64,000 nucleotides of DNA from Beijerinckiaceae bacterium (GTDB lineage Bacteria > Pseudomonadota > Alphaproteobacteria > Rhizobiales > Beijerinckiaceae), in NCBI GenBank assembly GCA_004564215.1, contig CP024846.1, positions 310,001 through 374,000 of the forward strand, in the 5' to 3' direction. The stretch's first letter is position 1. The number at the start of each line of letters is the position of its first letter. Positions 52,444-60,619 of this stretch are shown one piece after another. The translations under genes and the position numbers were made by a program. The notes under the pieces are model-generated. The model was not told the DNA's origin, made no database searches, and was given only the letters and a program-made list of their open reading frames with translations.

Positions 52444-52537
52444 TGCCGTTTGGGCTCCCATATAAGATCAACACCTCTGACTGGCTTGCAGAGCGATCGT
52501 TCCGCTCTCTAGGCCCTCATCTTCAAAAGGGAATTTC

Positions 52538-53659
52538 ATGCCGTGGAGTAGTGAAGGCGGGAATGGCGGTTCTTGGCAGCCCGGCAGCCCCGGGCCGTGG
52601 GGACAAAAGCCTGGTTCGTCACCCCCCGAATTCGAGGAATTCCTGAAACGTGGGCAGGAAAAGATCAAGCAATGGATGCCGGGGAGCGGCGGCATGGGGG
52701 GCCGCAGCCTCATCGGCCTGGCGCTGGTCGGCACTATCGTGTGGCTGCTTTCTGGATTTTACACCGTCGGTCCGAACGAAGTGGGCTTGAATAAGATTTT
52801 CGGCCGTTACACAGGCAAGACGCCGCCGGGTCTGAATTACAATTTACCCTTCCCGATCGGCGCGGTGGAAAAGCTCCAGGTCACCGACCGCAATGCCATT
52901 AATATTGGGTTTGGAATACGCCAGGATCCGCGCACGCCCACCGCGCAGCTTCAAGTCGATCTTCCGGAAGAAAGCCTGATGCTGACCGGCGATGAAAACA
53001 TTGCCGACGTCAAATTCGTCGTGATCTGGCAGATCGATCCGCTGCACCCCGAGGATTATGCGTTCAACATCGCCAATCAACGCGATACCGTGAAAGCCGT
53101 GGCCGAAAGCGCCATGCGAGAGGTCATCGGCCGGGGTCAGATCCAGCGCATTCTGACTGCCGAGCGCCAAACCATCGAGACGGCCGTACAGGAACTTATG
53201 CAAAAGGTCCTCAACGAATACAAAGCTGGCATTCTGGTGTTGCAGGTTCAATTGCAATCCGTCGATCCGCCGGAACAGGTCATTGCCGCTTTCAAGGACG
53301 TGACGGCGGCCCAGCAAGACCAGAACCGCTTGCGCAACGAGGCCGAGTCCTATGCCAATCGTGTCGTCCCCGAGGCGCGAGGCAAGGCTGCCGCAATCGT
53401 CCAGGAAGCCGAAGGCTATCGGCTGCAGACGGTCGCGGAAGCCACAGGTCAGGCTTCCCGCTTCAATCAAATCTACGAGCAATACAAAAGGGCGCCGGAA
53501 GTCACCCGTCAGCGACTCTATCTTGAAACCATGGAACGGGTGCTCGGCAGCATGGACAAGGTGATCCTCGACCAACCCTCCGGACAAGGCCAAGGAGTTG
53601 TTCCCTATTTGCCGCTGGGCGCGCTGACCCCGCAAGCCAATGACGGAGGCCGCAAATGA
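52538..53659 (+). CDS. hflK: FtsH protease modulator HflK
   Basis: The 373-residue membrane protein has a Gly/Pro/Ser-rich N-terminus (residues 1-55), one transmembrane helix (about 57-77) and a periplasmic SPFH domain with YTVGPNEVGLNKIFGRY and IADVKFVVIWQIDPL, then a coiled coil (about 270-330). HflK and HflC build the cage around the FtsH protease in the inner membrane. Its stop overlaps hflC by four bases, so the subunits are coupled in synthesis. ATG 52538 has AAAAGGGA upstream. Confidence 0.96.
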   Translation: MPWSSEGGNGGSWQPGSPGPWGQKPGSSPPEFEEFLKRGQEKIKQWMPGSGGMGGRSLIGLALVGTIVWLLSGFYTVGPNEVGLNKIFGRYTGKTPPGLNYNLPFPIGAVEKLQVTDRNAINIGFGIRQDPRTPTAQLQVDLPEESLMLTGDENIADVKFVVIWQIDPLHPEDYAFNIANQRDTVKAVAESAMREVIGRGQIQRILTAERQTIETAVQELMQKVLNEYKAGILVLQVQLQSVDPPEQVIAAFKDVTAAQQDQNRLRNEAESYANRVVPEARGKAAAIVQEAEGYRLQTVAEATGQASRFNQIYEQYKRAPEVTRQRLYLETMERVLGSMDKVILDQPSGQGQGVVPYLPLGALTPQANDGGRK

Positions 53660-54573
53660 AGGGGACATTTGCCATTGGCGTCATCGCCGTCATCGTCGTC
53701 GCTGTGATCACGGCGATTGCCTCGACTTTTACCGTTGAACAGACCGAACAGGCGCTCGTCCTGCGTTTCGGTGAGCCGGTGGCCGGGCGCGGCCTCATCA
53801 CCACGCCTGGACTTCACTTCAAATATCCCTTCATCGAAAATGTGGTTTTTCTCGACAATCGGATTCTTGTGGTCGAGGCGCCAAAACAGGAGGTGCTCGC
53901 CTCCGACAACAATCGGCTCGATGTGGATTCTTTCCTCCGCTACAGAATTGTCGATCCTTTGAAGTTCTATCAGACGGTGGGAACCACCGAACGGGCGAAC
54001 AGTCAGCTCGGCTTTATTTTGAACTCGGCCGTCCGCCGGGTTCTGGGTGAAGCCAATATGACCGAAATCGTGCGTGACAACCGCGCCAATCTCATGGTCA
54101 AGATCCGCGATCAGGTGAATCAGGAAGGCGGCCGCCTCGGCATCGCCGCCGTCGATGTGAAGATTCGGCGGGCCGACCTGCCTCGACAAATTTCCGAAAA
54201 GGTCTTTAGCCGGATGCAGAGCGAACGGGCGCGAGAAGCTGCCGAATATCGCGCTCAGGGCTCCGAACAAGCGCAGACCATCACCGCCAAGGCGGACCGG
54301 GATGTCGTGGTGCTTCGCGGCAATGCGCAGCGGCAGGCTGATCAGACGAGAGGCGAAGGCGACGCGGAAAGAAACCGCATCTTCGCCGAAGCCTTCGGCA
54401 AGGATCCCGATTTTTTTGTCTTCTACCGGTCCATGCAAGCCTATGAGGCGGGACTCAAGGGCAAGGATACGCGGATGGTCATCAGCCCCAAATCGGATTT
54501 CTTCCGCTTCTTTGGTTCGCCCAATGGGCAGCCGTCCACGTCCGTTACCGCTGCGCCGGTCCCTCCACGCTGA
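53656..54573 (+). CDS. hflC: FtsH protease modulator HflC
   Basis: The 305-residue partner of HflK has an N-terminal transmembrane segment (about residues 4-24), an SPFH domain (TVEQTEQALVLRFGEPVAGRGLITTPGLHFKYPFIENVVFLDNR) and a coiled coil (about 190-250). It starts with ATG overlapping the hflK stop (ATGA). The usual downstream periplasmic protease (DegP-like) is not here; a dehydrogenase gene follows 86 bp on. Confidence 0.96.
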   Translation: MKGTFAIGVIAVIVVAVITAIASTFTVEQTEQALVLRFGEPVAGRGLITTPGLHFKYPFIENVVFLDNRILVVEAPKQEVLASDNNRLDVDSFLRYRIVDPLKFYQTVGTTERANSQLGFILNSAVRRVLGEANMTEIVRDNRANLMVKIRDQVNQEGGRLGIAAVDVKIRRADLPRQISEKVFSRMQSERAREAAEYRAQGSEQAQTITAKADRDVVVLRGNAQRQADQTRGEGDAERNRIFAEAFGKDPDFFVFYRSMQAYEAGLKGKDTRMVISPKSDFFRFFGSPNGQPSTSVTAAPVPPR

Positions 54574-54659
54574 CCGGTCGTCCGCAGACAGTTTGAGGCT
54601 TTGACGGGGTGACACATTCTTCGCCAAAGCCCATTAATAATATCAGCGGGCGCTAGGCC

Positions 54660-55859
54660 ATGGCAGGGGAAGGCGAAATCACGCGGACGTTTGCCTGGAA
54701 CGACCCCTTCGATCTCAATGGCCAGTTGGCCGAAGATGAAAGATTGGTGCGCGACTCGGCCCGTGACTTTGCGCAAAAATATTTAGCTCCCCGCGTCACA
54801 AGCGATTATCTGGAAGAGCGGTCGGAGCGCGACATCATCCGGCAAATGGGCCGCCTCGGCCTCCTTGGCGCGACGATTCCGCAAGACTATGGCGGGGCCG
54901 GCCTCAATTATGTGGCCTATGGACTTGCCGCCCGCGAGGTGGAACGGATCGATAGCGGCTATCGGTCGATGATGAGCGTGCAATCCTCGCTCGTGATGTA
55001 TCCCATCTTCGCCTATGGCAGCGAGGCACAGCGGCGCAAATATTTGCCAAAGCTCGCGACCGGCGAATGGATTGGCTGTTTCGGACTCACCGAGCCGGAA
55101 GCCGGTTCGGACCCTCAGGGGATGCGCACGAAAGCCGAAAAGACAAAAGGTGGATACCAACTTTTCGGCACAAAAACCTGGATCACCAATAGTCCGATGG
55201 CCGATGTTTTCATCGTCTGGGCGAGATCGAGCGCGCATCAAAACGAAATCCGAGGCTTCATCTTGGAGCGCGGCATTCAAGGCCTTACGACGCCGCCGAT
55301 CACTCAAAAGCTTTCTCTGCGCGTCTCGCCAACCGGCGAGATCGTCATGGACGGCGTCGAAATTCCGGCAGAAAATCTTTTGCCCGATGCAATGGGGATC
55401 AAGGGACCGTTCGGCTGCTTGAACCGCGCGCGCTACGGAATCGGCTGGGGCACGATGGGCGCGGCCGAGGCCTGCTTTGAAGCGGCGCGAACTTACACGC
55501 TGGAACGCCAACAATTCGGCCGGCCGCTCGCCGCCAATCAGCTGATTCAGAAAAAGCTCGCCGATATGGAGACCGAGATTGCACTCGGACTTCAAGCCGC
55601 GCTGCGAACCGGCCGCTTATTTGACGAGGGCAAGCTCTCCGCCGAGGCGATCTCGCTGGTCAAGCGCAACAATGCAGGCAAAGCGCTGGAAATCGCCCGC
55701 ATGGCCCGCGACATGCTTGGCGCAAACGGGATTTCGGCGTCCTTCCCGGTCATGCGCCATCTCACCAATTTGGAAACCGTGAACACCTATGAGGGCACGC
55801 ACGACATTCATGCGCTCATTCTCGGGCGCGCGATCACGGGCCTGCAGGCTTTCTTCTAG
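54660..55859 (+). CDS. gcdH: Glutaryl-CoA dehydrogenase-type acyl-CoA dehydrogenase
   Basis: The 399-residue FAD enzyme oxidises and decarboxylates glutaryl-CoA to crotonyl-CoA in lysine and aromatic breakdown. The family signatures are [36 protein letters not shown] and the C-terminal [25 protein letters not shown]. The catalytic base is the Glu of YEGTHDIH. The arginine for substrate carboxylate in GcdH is not verified here. The gene ends TAG inside a 113-bp repeat. Confidence 0.93.
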   Translation: MAGEGEITRTFAWNDPFDLNGQLAEDERLVRDSARDFAQKYLAPRVTSDYLEERSERDIIRQMGRLGLLGATIPQDYGGAGLNYVAYGLAAREVERIDSGYRSMMSVQSSLVMYPIFAYGSEAQRRKYLPKLATGEWIGCFGLTEPEAGSDPQGMRTKAEKTKGGYQLFGTKTWITNSPMADVFIVWARSSAHQNEIRGFILERGIQGLTTPPITQKLSLRVSPTGEIVMDGVEIPAENLLPDAMGIKGPFGCLNRARYGIGWGTMGAAEACFEAARTYTLERQQFGRPLAANQLIQKKLADMETEIALGLQAALRTGRLFDEGKLSAEAISLVKRNNAGKALEIARMARDMLGANGISASFPVMRHLTNLETVNTYEGTHDIHALILGRAITGLQAFF

Positions 55860-55970
55860 AGCGCTTCCCGATCAGATAGAATCATCTGATCGAAAAGGAA
55901 TCGCTCAAGTTCAACGAGTTAGAGCATGTTCTGATCGAAAAAGTCGGTCAACTTTTTCGGAACATGCTCT
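55858..55970. repeat. 113-bp structured repeat, family B, copy 2
   Basis: This copy is inverted relative to 46722-46834. It contains CGATCAGAT/ATCTGATCG (eight-base spacing) and GAAAAAGTCGGTCAACTTTTTC, a 7-bp stem pair. It begins in the second base of the gcdH stop codon TAG (55857-55859), in the same way the first copy begins in the thyA stop, and ends GCTCT. It lies between convergent genes. Confidence 0.9.
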
Positions 55971-55991
55971 AAGTCGGCGCGGGCGACCCAA

Positions 55992-56522
55992 CTAATCGAG
56001 AGCCAAAAGCCCCTTGGCAAATCTCCGCGAATTGGCGACATAACTTGCGGCACTTTCCCGCAGGGCCTGAACCGAGTCCTCATTGAGCGTGCGCAGGAGT
56101 TTCGCCGGGCTGCCAACGATCAGGCTGTTGTCGGGAAATTCTTTGCCTTCGGTCACTAAGGCATTGGCGCCGACAAGGCTATTTCGGCCGATTTTGGCAC
56201 CGTTGAGGAGCGTAGCTCCCATCCCGATCAGGCTATTTTCGCCGATCGTGCAACCATGCAGAATGGCGTGATGACCGATGGTGCAATCGGGACCGATGGT
56301 CAGGGGAAAGCCCATATCCGTATGGAGCAGCGAGCCGTCTTGAATATTCGACCGAGCGCCGACATAGATCTCCTCATTGTCGCCACGCAGGACCGCGCAA
56401 AACCAAATCGAGACGTCGCTATCGAGACGCACCTTGCCAATGATCTGCGCGTCGGGCGCAATCCAAAACCGGCCATCCGACGGCAGAACGGGCTTGACGC
56501 CCTCGAGCGCGTAAAGCGGCAT
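55992..56522 (-). CDS. Gamma carbonic anhydrase-like protein
   Basis: The 176-residue left-handed beta-helix protein has the hexapeptide repeats (IGPDCTIGHHAILHG, IGENSLIGMGATLLNG, IGRNSLVGANALV) and the histidines of the gamma carbonic anhydrase zinc site (HHAILHGC). Such proteins also occur in complex I as accessory units and may hydrate CO2. ATG 56522 (MPLYALEGVKP) has GGAGG upstream; the frame is open to 56600. It lies 20 bp downstream of the DUF3126 gene on the same strand. Confidence 0.92.
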   Translation of the reverse strand: MPLYALEGVKPVLPSDGRFWIAPDAQIIGKVRLDSDVSIWFCAVLRGDNEEIYVGARSNIQDGSLLHTDMGFPLTIGPDCTIGHHAILHGCTIGENSLIGMGATLLNGAKIGRNSLVGANALVTEGKEFPDNSLIVGSPAKLLRTLNEDSVQALRESAASYVANSRRFAKGLLALD

Positions 56523-56542
56523 TGTGGTCAAACCTCCAGCGG

Positions 56543-56938
56543 CTACAGATCTTCGAGATCGAAATCGAGGATCGCCATTTGCAAAGTATAGCTCTTGCAA
56601 TTGGGGTCGTCCGCCGAGATCACGCCGAGGAAATCATCGCCATTGTTCAATTCGACCGAATCATTTTTCTTGCCCCGCGGGACAATCTTTAATTTGTCCG
56701 TTTCGAATAATCGCCGCAAATAATCCTGCAGAACCGGTCGCTCGACGGGAATTTTCATCGCAAAGGCGAAGGACCTGTCGCCATCCTCGTCGTCGACTGC
56801 AATTTCGCCGATCTGCCGTTCTCCGAGATGCACGTCGGCATCGTCGGGATTATGTTTGCCTGCCGTAACCTTGACGCCTTGATTGCCGAGGGCTTTGCGC
56901 AGGAACTCCTGCAATTTACGCAACTCCGCCTTATCCAC
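56543..56938 (-). CDS. Duplicated DUF3126-domain protein
   Basis: The 131-residue protein has two DUF3126-like halves in a row. The first spans residues about 8-65 (LQEFLRKALGNQGVKV ... GEIAVDDEDGDRSFAFAMKI) and the second about 70-127 (LQDYLRRLFETDKLKI ... GVISADDPNCKSYTLQMAILDFDL). They align by eye over about 57 residues. Usual DUF3126 proteins have one copy of about 70 residues. The function is unknown. GTG 56938 has GGAGGGG before it. Confidence 0.88.
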   Translation of the reverse strand: MDKAELRKLQEFLRKALGNQGVKVTAGKHNPDDADVHLGERQIGEIAVDDEDGDRSFAFAMKIPVERPVLQDYLRRLFETDKLKIVPRGKKNDSVELNNGDDFLGVISADDPNCKSYTLQMAILDFDLEDL

Positions 56939-57080
56939 CGCATCCCCTCCGAGATTTCAATTCTTTGTAACCGACTTTGCTGAGAGGCGAAGCCAGAGAC
57001 TGCTTTGTGCCCAACAGGCGGCACCAAAGGCCAAAGCCCAGGCTCGGCCAGCCGGCCCTTCTTGCGACTTCGAGTTTAAG

Positions 57081-57914
57081 CTATTCTGACAGAGGCGGGG
57101 GAGCAAGCATCTGGTCCATGACGCGCGACGGTTCAGCGCACCCCGCGTCGCCCACAATCCTTGCCGGCACGCCGGCCACAGTCTTGTGATCCGGCACCGG
57201 CTGCAACACCACGGAACCAGCGGCGATGCGTGAGCATCGGCCGACTTCGATATTGCCAAGAATTTTGGCTCCGGCGCCGATCAGCACGCCGGATTTGATC
57301 TTTGGGTGGCGATCCCCGCGCTCCTTGCCGGTCCCGCCCAATGTCACGTCTTGAAGCATGGACACATCGTCGCCGATCACCGCGGTGGCCCCGACGACGA
57401 GGCCTGTCGCATGGTCAAGAAAGATCCCCTTGCCGATCCGCGCCGCCGGATGAATATCGGTTTGAAAAACCTCGGACGAACGGCTCTGTAGATTCAGCGC
57501 GAAATCATGCCGGCCAACGATCCACAAAGCATGCGCCAGCCGATGCGTCTCGATAGCATGAAATCCCTTGAAATAGAGCACCGGCTCGATCACCCGCGTG
57601 CATGCCGGATCACGATCGACGACGGCCGCGATGTCGGCGCGGAACGCGTCCGAGATGGAAGGATCATTGGCGATAACATCAAAATACGTTTCTTCGATAA
57701 GCGCGCCTGGAAACGATGAATGACCAAGCCTGGCCGCGAGCCGATGAACAATCGCCGCCTCAAGGGACTTTTGGCCAAGGATCGCCGCATAAATGAATCC
57801 CGCAATATGCGGATCATTGTGAACCGCTTCCTCAGCCTCGACGCGGAGACGCGCGAACACGGCATCGGTTTTGGCTAAGCTGACGATTCTGGCTGCGGCT
57901 TGTGCGGAAATCAC
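57081..57914 (-). CDS. cysE: Serine O-acetyltransferase
   Basis: The 277-residue enzyme acetylates L-serine with acetyl-CoA, the first step of cysteine synthesis. The N-terminal helical domain (to about residue 140) has AHALWIVGRHDFALNLQSR. The left-handed beta helix follows with FQTDIHPAARIGKGIFLDHATGLVVGATAVIGDDVSMLQDVTLGGTG and ends GVPARIVG. The catalytic Asp/His pair lies in DIHPAA and DHATG. GTG 57914 has GGGAGG upstream. The C-terminal tail beyond GVPAR is unlike the E. coli form. Confidence 0.95.
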   Translation of the reverse strand: MISAQAAARIVSLAKTDAVFARLRVEAEEAVHNDPHIAGFIYAAILGQKSLEAAIVHRLAARLGHSSFPGALIEETYFDVIANDPSISDAFRADIAAVVDRDPACTRVIEPVLYFKGFHAIETHRLAHALWIVGRHDFALNLQSRSSEVFQTDIHPAARIGKGIFLDHATGLVVGATAVIGDDVSMLQDVTLGGTGKERGDRHPKIKSGVLIGAGAKILGNIEVGRCSRIAAGSVVLQPVPDHKTVAGVPARIVGDAGCAEPSRVMDQMLAPPPLSE

Positions 57915-58049
57915 CTAAAGCCTCCCAACGGGCCTTGCCTTCAAGATAGACCGACTGAGCTTCCGACGCTTCAGGAGCGTGTCATTTACCATGGTCCAGC
58001 CGCGGGCGCGAGGCCGCGGTCCAAGATATAAGGCGCCTTGACGCCACAA

Positions 58050-58817
58050 TCAGGGGCGCTGTTCAAGAAACCTAAGAACGCTGTCTTTATAGACTTTATC
58101 ACCTACCGCGCGATTATGATCGCGGCCCGGAATCTCGACCGCCTGGGCGGTTCGGAACAAGGCGGAGAGCCTATGCGGATCGCCGGCAACGTCGTCCTGC
58201 GTTCCGACTGCGACCAGGACTGGCAAAGTGATTGCGCCCACTTCTTCCTCGCTTAAAACTTGACGGGCTCCGCGCATGCAGGCGGCGAGCGCCTTGAGAT
58301 CGCTCTTTGTCGCCTCCGCGAAGCTACGAAAAACCCGCTGCATCGGGTTGGTAAGGTCAGCGAGCGAGGGGGCTTCCATGGCGTCGGCGATGCCAAGGGG
58401 AAGTCCGGCCTGATCGACGAGATGATGGCCGAGGCCGCCAAGGATCATCGAGCGCACGCGACCCTTGTGGGCCTTGGCGAGAAAGGCGGCGATCCGGGCA
58501 CCCATGGAATAGCCCATCACATCTGCGGCCTCGATCCGCAAATGGTCGAGGAGAGAACGGGCATCCTGCGCCATTTTGGGCATTGCATAGGCAGCCGGGT
58601 CGTAAAATTTCTGGCTGCGACCATGCCCCCGGTTATCGAAGGCAATCACCCGCCGTCCGGCCTCGGTTAAGGTCTTCACCCATTGCGGAAAGACCCAATT
58701 CACCGCATGTGTCGAAGCAAACCCGTGGATCAAAAGAATCGGCTCATTTCGATCCCCGTGCGTGGGTCTTTCGTCGATATAGGCCAAGCGGACGCCGTGG
58801 TCCAAGATTTCAAACAT
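58050..58817 (-). CDS. Alpha/beta hydrolase of unknown substrate
   Basis: The 255-residue cytoplasmic hydrolase has PILLIHGFASTHAVNW, AFDNRGHGRSQKFYD, the elbow GYSMGA (Ser near 104) and GRDHNRAV with the histidine near 235. It is conserved beside cysE in Rhizobiales as far as I recall. ATG 58817 gives MFEILDHGVRLAY; an upstream in-frame GTG at 58865 is less likely. Confidence 0.9.
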   Translation of the reverse strand: MFEILDHGVRLAYIDERPTHGDRNEPILLIHGFASTHAVNWVFPQWVKTLTEAGRRVIAFDNRGHGRSQKFYDPAAYAMPKMAQDARSLLDHLRIEAADVMGYSMGARIAAFLAKAHKGRVRSMILGGLGHHLVDQAGLPLGIADAMEAPSLADLTNPMQRVFRSFAEATKSDLKALAACMRGARQVLSEEEVGAITLPVLVAVGTQDDVAGDPHRLSALFRTAQAVEIPGRDHNRAVGDKVYKDSVLRFLEQRP

Positions 58818-58934
58818 GCCTAAGCCTTTTGCGCGGGCGGGAGAATTTGCCACCGTGAGTTTCACGCAGATGTTGGCAAATTTGGCGGAGCCGCGCTATG
58901 TTGTTGAAAATAGTTTCCAGTTGAGCCTTATTCC

Positions 58935-59156
58935 ATGAACCGTTATGAGCGCCGGCCAATTTCTTCCGGAGAAGCCGAGGTCGAGTATCTCGATGGCGAA
59001 TTCCGCATTTTGCGGGCTGGCACTTTCGTGCGCTGCGCGGTCACGGGCACGGCCATAAAGCTTGAGGATCTGCGCTATTGGAACGTCGATCTGCAGGAGC
59101 CTTATGTCAGCCCGCTGGCCAAGCTCCAGCGTTTGGGACTTAAGCCGGCGGGATGA
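58935..59156 (+). CDS. DUF2093 family protein
   Basis: The 73-residue protein matches DUF2093 throughout: EAEVEYLDGEFRILRAGTFVRCAVTGTAIKLEDLRYWNVDLQEPY. The two-residue spacing of Cys and aromatic residues is typical. The function is unknown. In many Rhizobiales genomes it stands next to lpxK; here lpxK is not seen. It is divergent from the alpha/beta hydrolase gene and converges with the HEPN-like gene. Confidence 0.92.
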   Translation: MNRYERRPISSGEAEVEYLDGEFRILRAGTFVRCAVTGTAIKLEDLRYWNVDLQEPYVSPLAKLQRLGLKPAG

Positions 59157-59217
59157 AATTGGACGACGGCGAAACGGCGTTTCTCGCCCAGCGTTGGCTA
59201 CGGCCCACTCGCCTAGC

Positions 59218-59976
59218 CTAGGAGTTCTGATCTGTAACTATAAGTTCCGCAACCTTCTTTGCCCCTGGGGGAAGAAGCGCCACACTATTTTTTTGCGTGT
59301 TAAATTCGATGAGGCGACCTTTATGCAATTTTCGTAAGGTTAGCAGGAAATAAGATTTGTTATTGTATTCAATCCATCGGAGAAGATCATCGCTATCCAC
59401 CGGCTCAGGGCACGATGCTGTAAGCATTAAGATCTTGTCCCGAAGCGAAAGCCTATCATTAAGCACCCGCTTTACGTTTTCACCTTCCCAAACGATGGGA
59501 ATCGTGCGCTCCGCCAGAGCATCCACCAACCTTTGGGCTTCCTTGACAGGCAGATTGTGAAATACGCGGACCAGTTCGGCCATGATCCAGTTGCAGGCGG
59601 ACACGACAAGGGTTGCGTCCATATGGTTCGGGTCAACATCTCCGCCCGCGTGTCCCACTCCCCGATTATTTCGAACCTCGTACAGTGCCGGAAGAGTACG
59701 AGGAATTAATATTTGGAAGCTGCGCGGGACACCACTTTTACTTTCAAGTTTTCTACATGCAAATACGAAGTCACGAGGTTTGCATGGCGTTGCCGCATAA
59801 GCGCCGGTCCCGTAACCCTCTAAAATTGAAAAAACTATCTCACAAAATTTTCCTCCGCTAAGTTCTGCCGGTGACCATCTATGCTCAAAATAATTCTGCA
59901 TAATAGAGCGATATTCATCTAATAAAGGGTCGCGAAGTCCGGGAGGAATTGAAGACAATGCATTAGACGGAGTCAT
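59218..59976 (-). CDS. HEPN-motif/winged-helix protein, possible defence effector
   Basis: The 252-residue protein begins with a helical domain that holds the run RNNRGVGH (Arg102 to His109, an R-x6-H signature like that of HEPN ribonucleases) inside PALYEVRNNRGVGHAGGDVDPNH. From about residue 185 a winged-helix-like C-terminus follows (SDDLLRWIEYNNKSYFLLTLRKLHKGRLIEF). No close named family is recognised. The AT content is clearly above the flanking genes. It overlaps the upstream gene by 14 bases, with GGGGA before ATG 59976, so both act together. Confidence 0.72.
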   Translation of the reverse strand: MTPSNALSSIPPGLRDPLLDEYRSIMQNYFEHRWSPAELSGGKFCEIVFSILEGYGTGAYAATPCKPRDFVFACRKLESKSGVPRSFQILIPRTLPALYEVRNNRGVGHAGGDVDPNHMDATLVVSACNWIMAELVRVFHNLPVKEAQRLVDALAERTIPIVWEGENVKRVLNDRLSLRDKILMLTASCPEPVDSDDLLRWIEYNNKSYFLLTLRKLHKGRLIEFNTQKNSVALLPPGAKKVAELIVTDQNS

Positions 59977-60436
59977 TAGATTCCCCAAGAACCTTCAATC
60001 CTTCTGGAGTGATAAAAAAGCCATGCTTTGATTTTTCACAGTATCCTTTTGCCGTGTTCTTATTCAGACAGTCAGATGGGTTTGCAAGTCGCTTTTGATG
60101 ATTTTCACTTAGCGCCTTGGCGACGCCGGAAGTGGTCAGATCCTTTGTTCCGCGATTGCGTAGCCATCCAGCCGTGGCTAAGAACCGCATTACCTGGTTC
60201 GTCTCCGCTTCCTTGGATTTGATGTACGATGCAAGCGATAACTTGAAGCTCTGTGAATCGACGAATGGGGACGCATCTGACTTAGGTGTCTCTACAGAGT
60301 CTTGGCAGCGCGCCGCGGCAGCTTCGATTACTTTCGTTAGCTGCTCACTGAGCCAATCTTGATCTCCTTCGGCCGAAAAACTCATAGCGCCAATCTTAAT
60401 TTCAATTTTTCCAGGCAATTTATCTTTCTCGGTCAT
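59963..60436 (-). CDS. Small partner protein with winged-helix C-terminus
   Basis: The 157-residue protein begins KIEIKIGAMSFSAEGDQDWLSEQLTKVIEAA, a short beta-beta-helix segment often found at the start of proteins of bacterial conflict systems. It ends in a winged-helix-like domain (RNRGTKDLTTSGVAKALSENHQKRLANPSDCLNKNTAKGYCEKSKHGFFITPEGLKVL). It is the first gene of the AT-rich pair and overlaps the HEPN-motif gene. GAGGCAG precedes ATG 60436. Its role may be regulator or antitoxin-like; this is inference from position. Confidence 0.68.
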   Translation of the reverse strand: MTEKDKLPGKIEIKIGAMSFSAEGDQDWLSEQLTKVIEAAAARCQDSVETPKSDASPFVDSQSFKLSLASYIKSKEAETNQVMRFLATAGWLRNRGTKDLTTSGVAKALSENHQKRLANPSDCLNKNTAKGYCEKSKHGFFITPEGLKVLGESNDSV

Positions 60437-60619
60437 TTTACTGCCTCGGTACTGGTTCAATTAAAAATGTAATTAATTTTAATATCATTGCCCTACTTAA
60501 CTTAACATGCGCTTCGGGCGTAGTTCCTCAAATTTGTAGAATTAGGTAAATAGATCGACCCAAAGCTAAAGAGCAAACGCAGCTGTAACTGCCACCAGCT
60601 GCGGATCACCCAATAAGGT

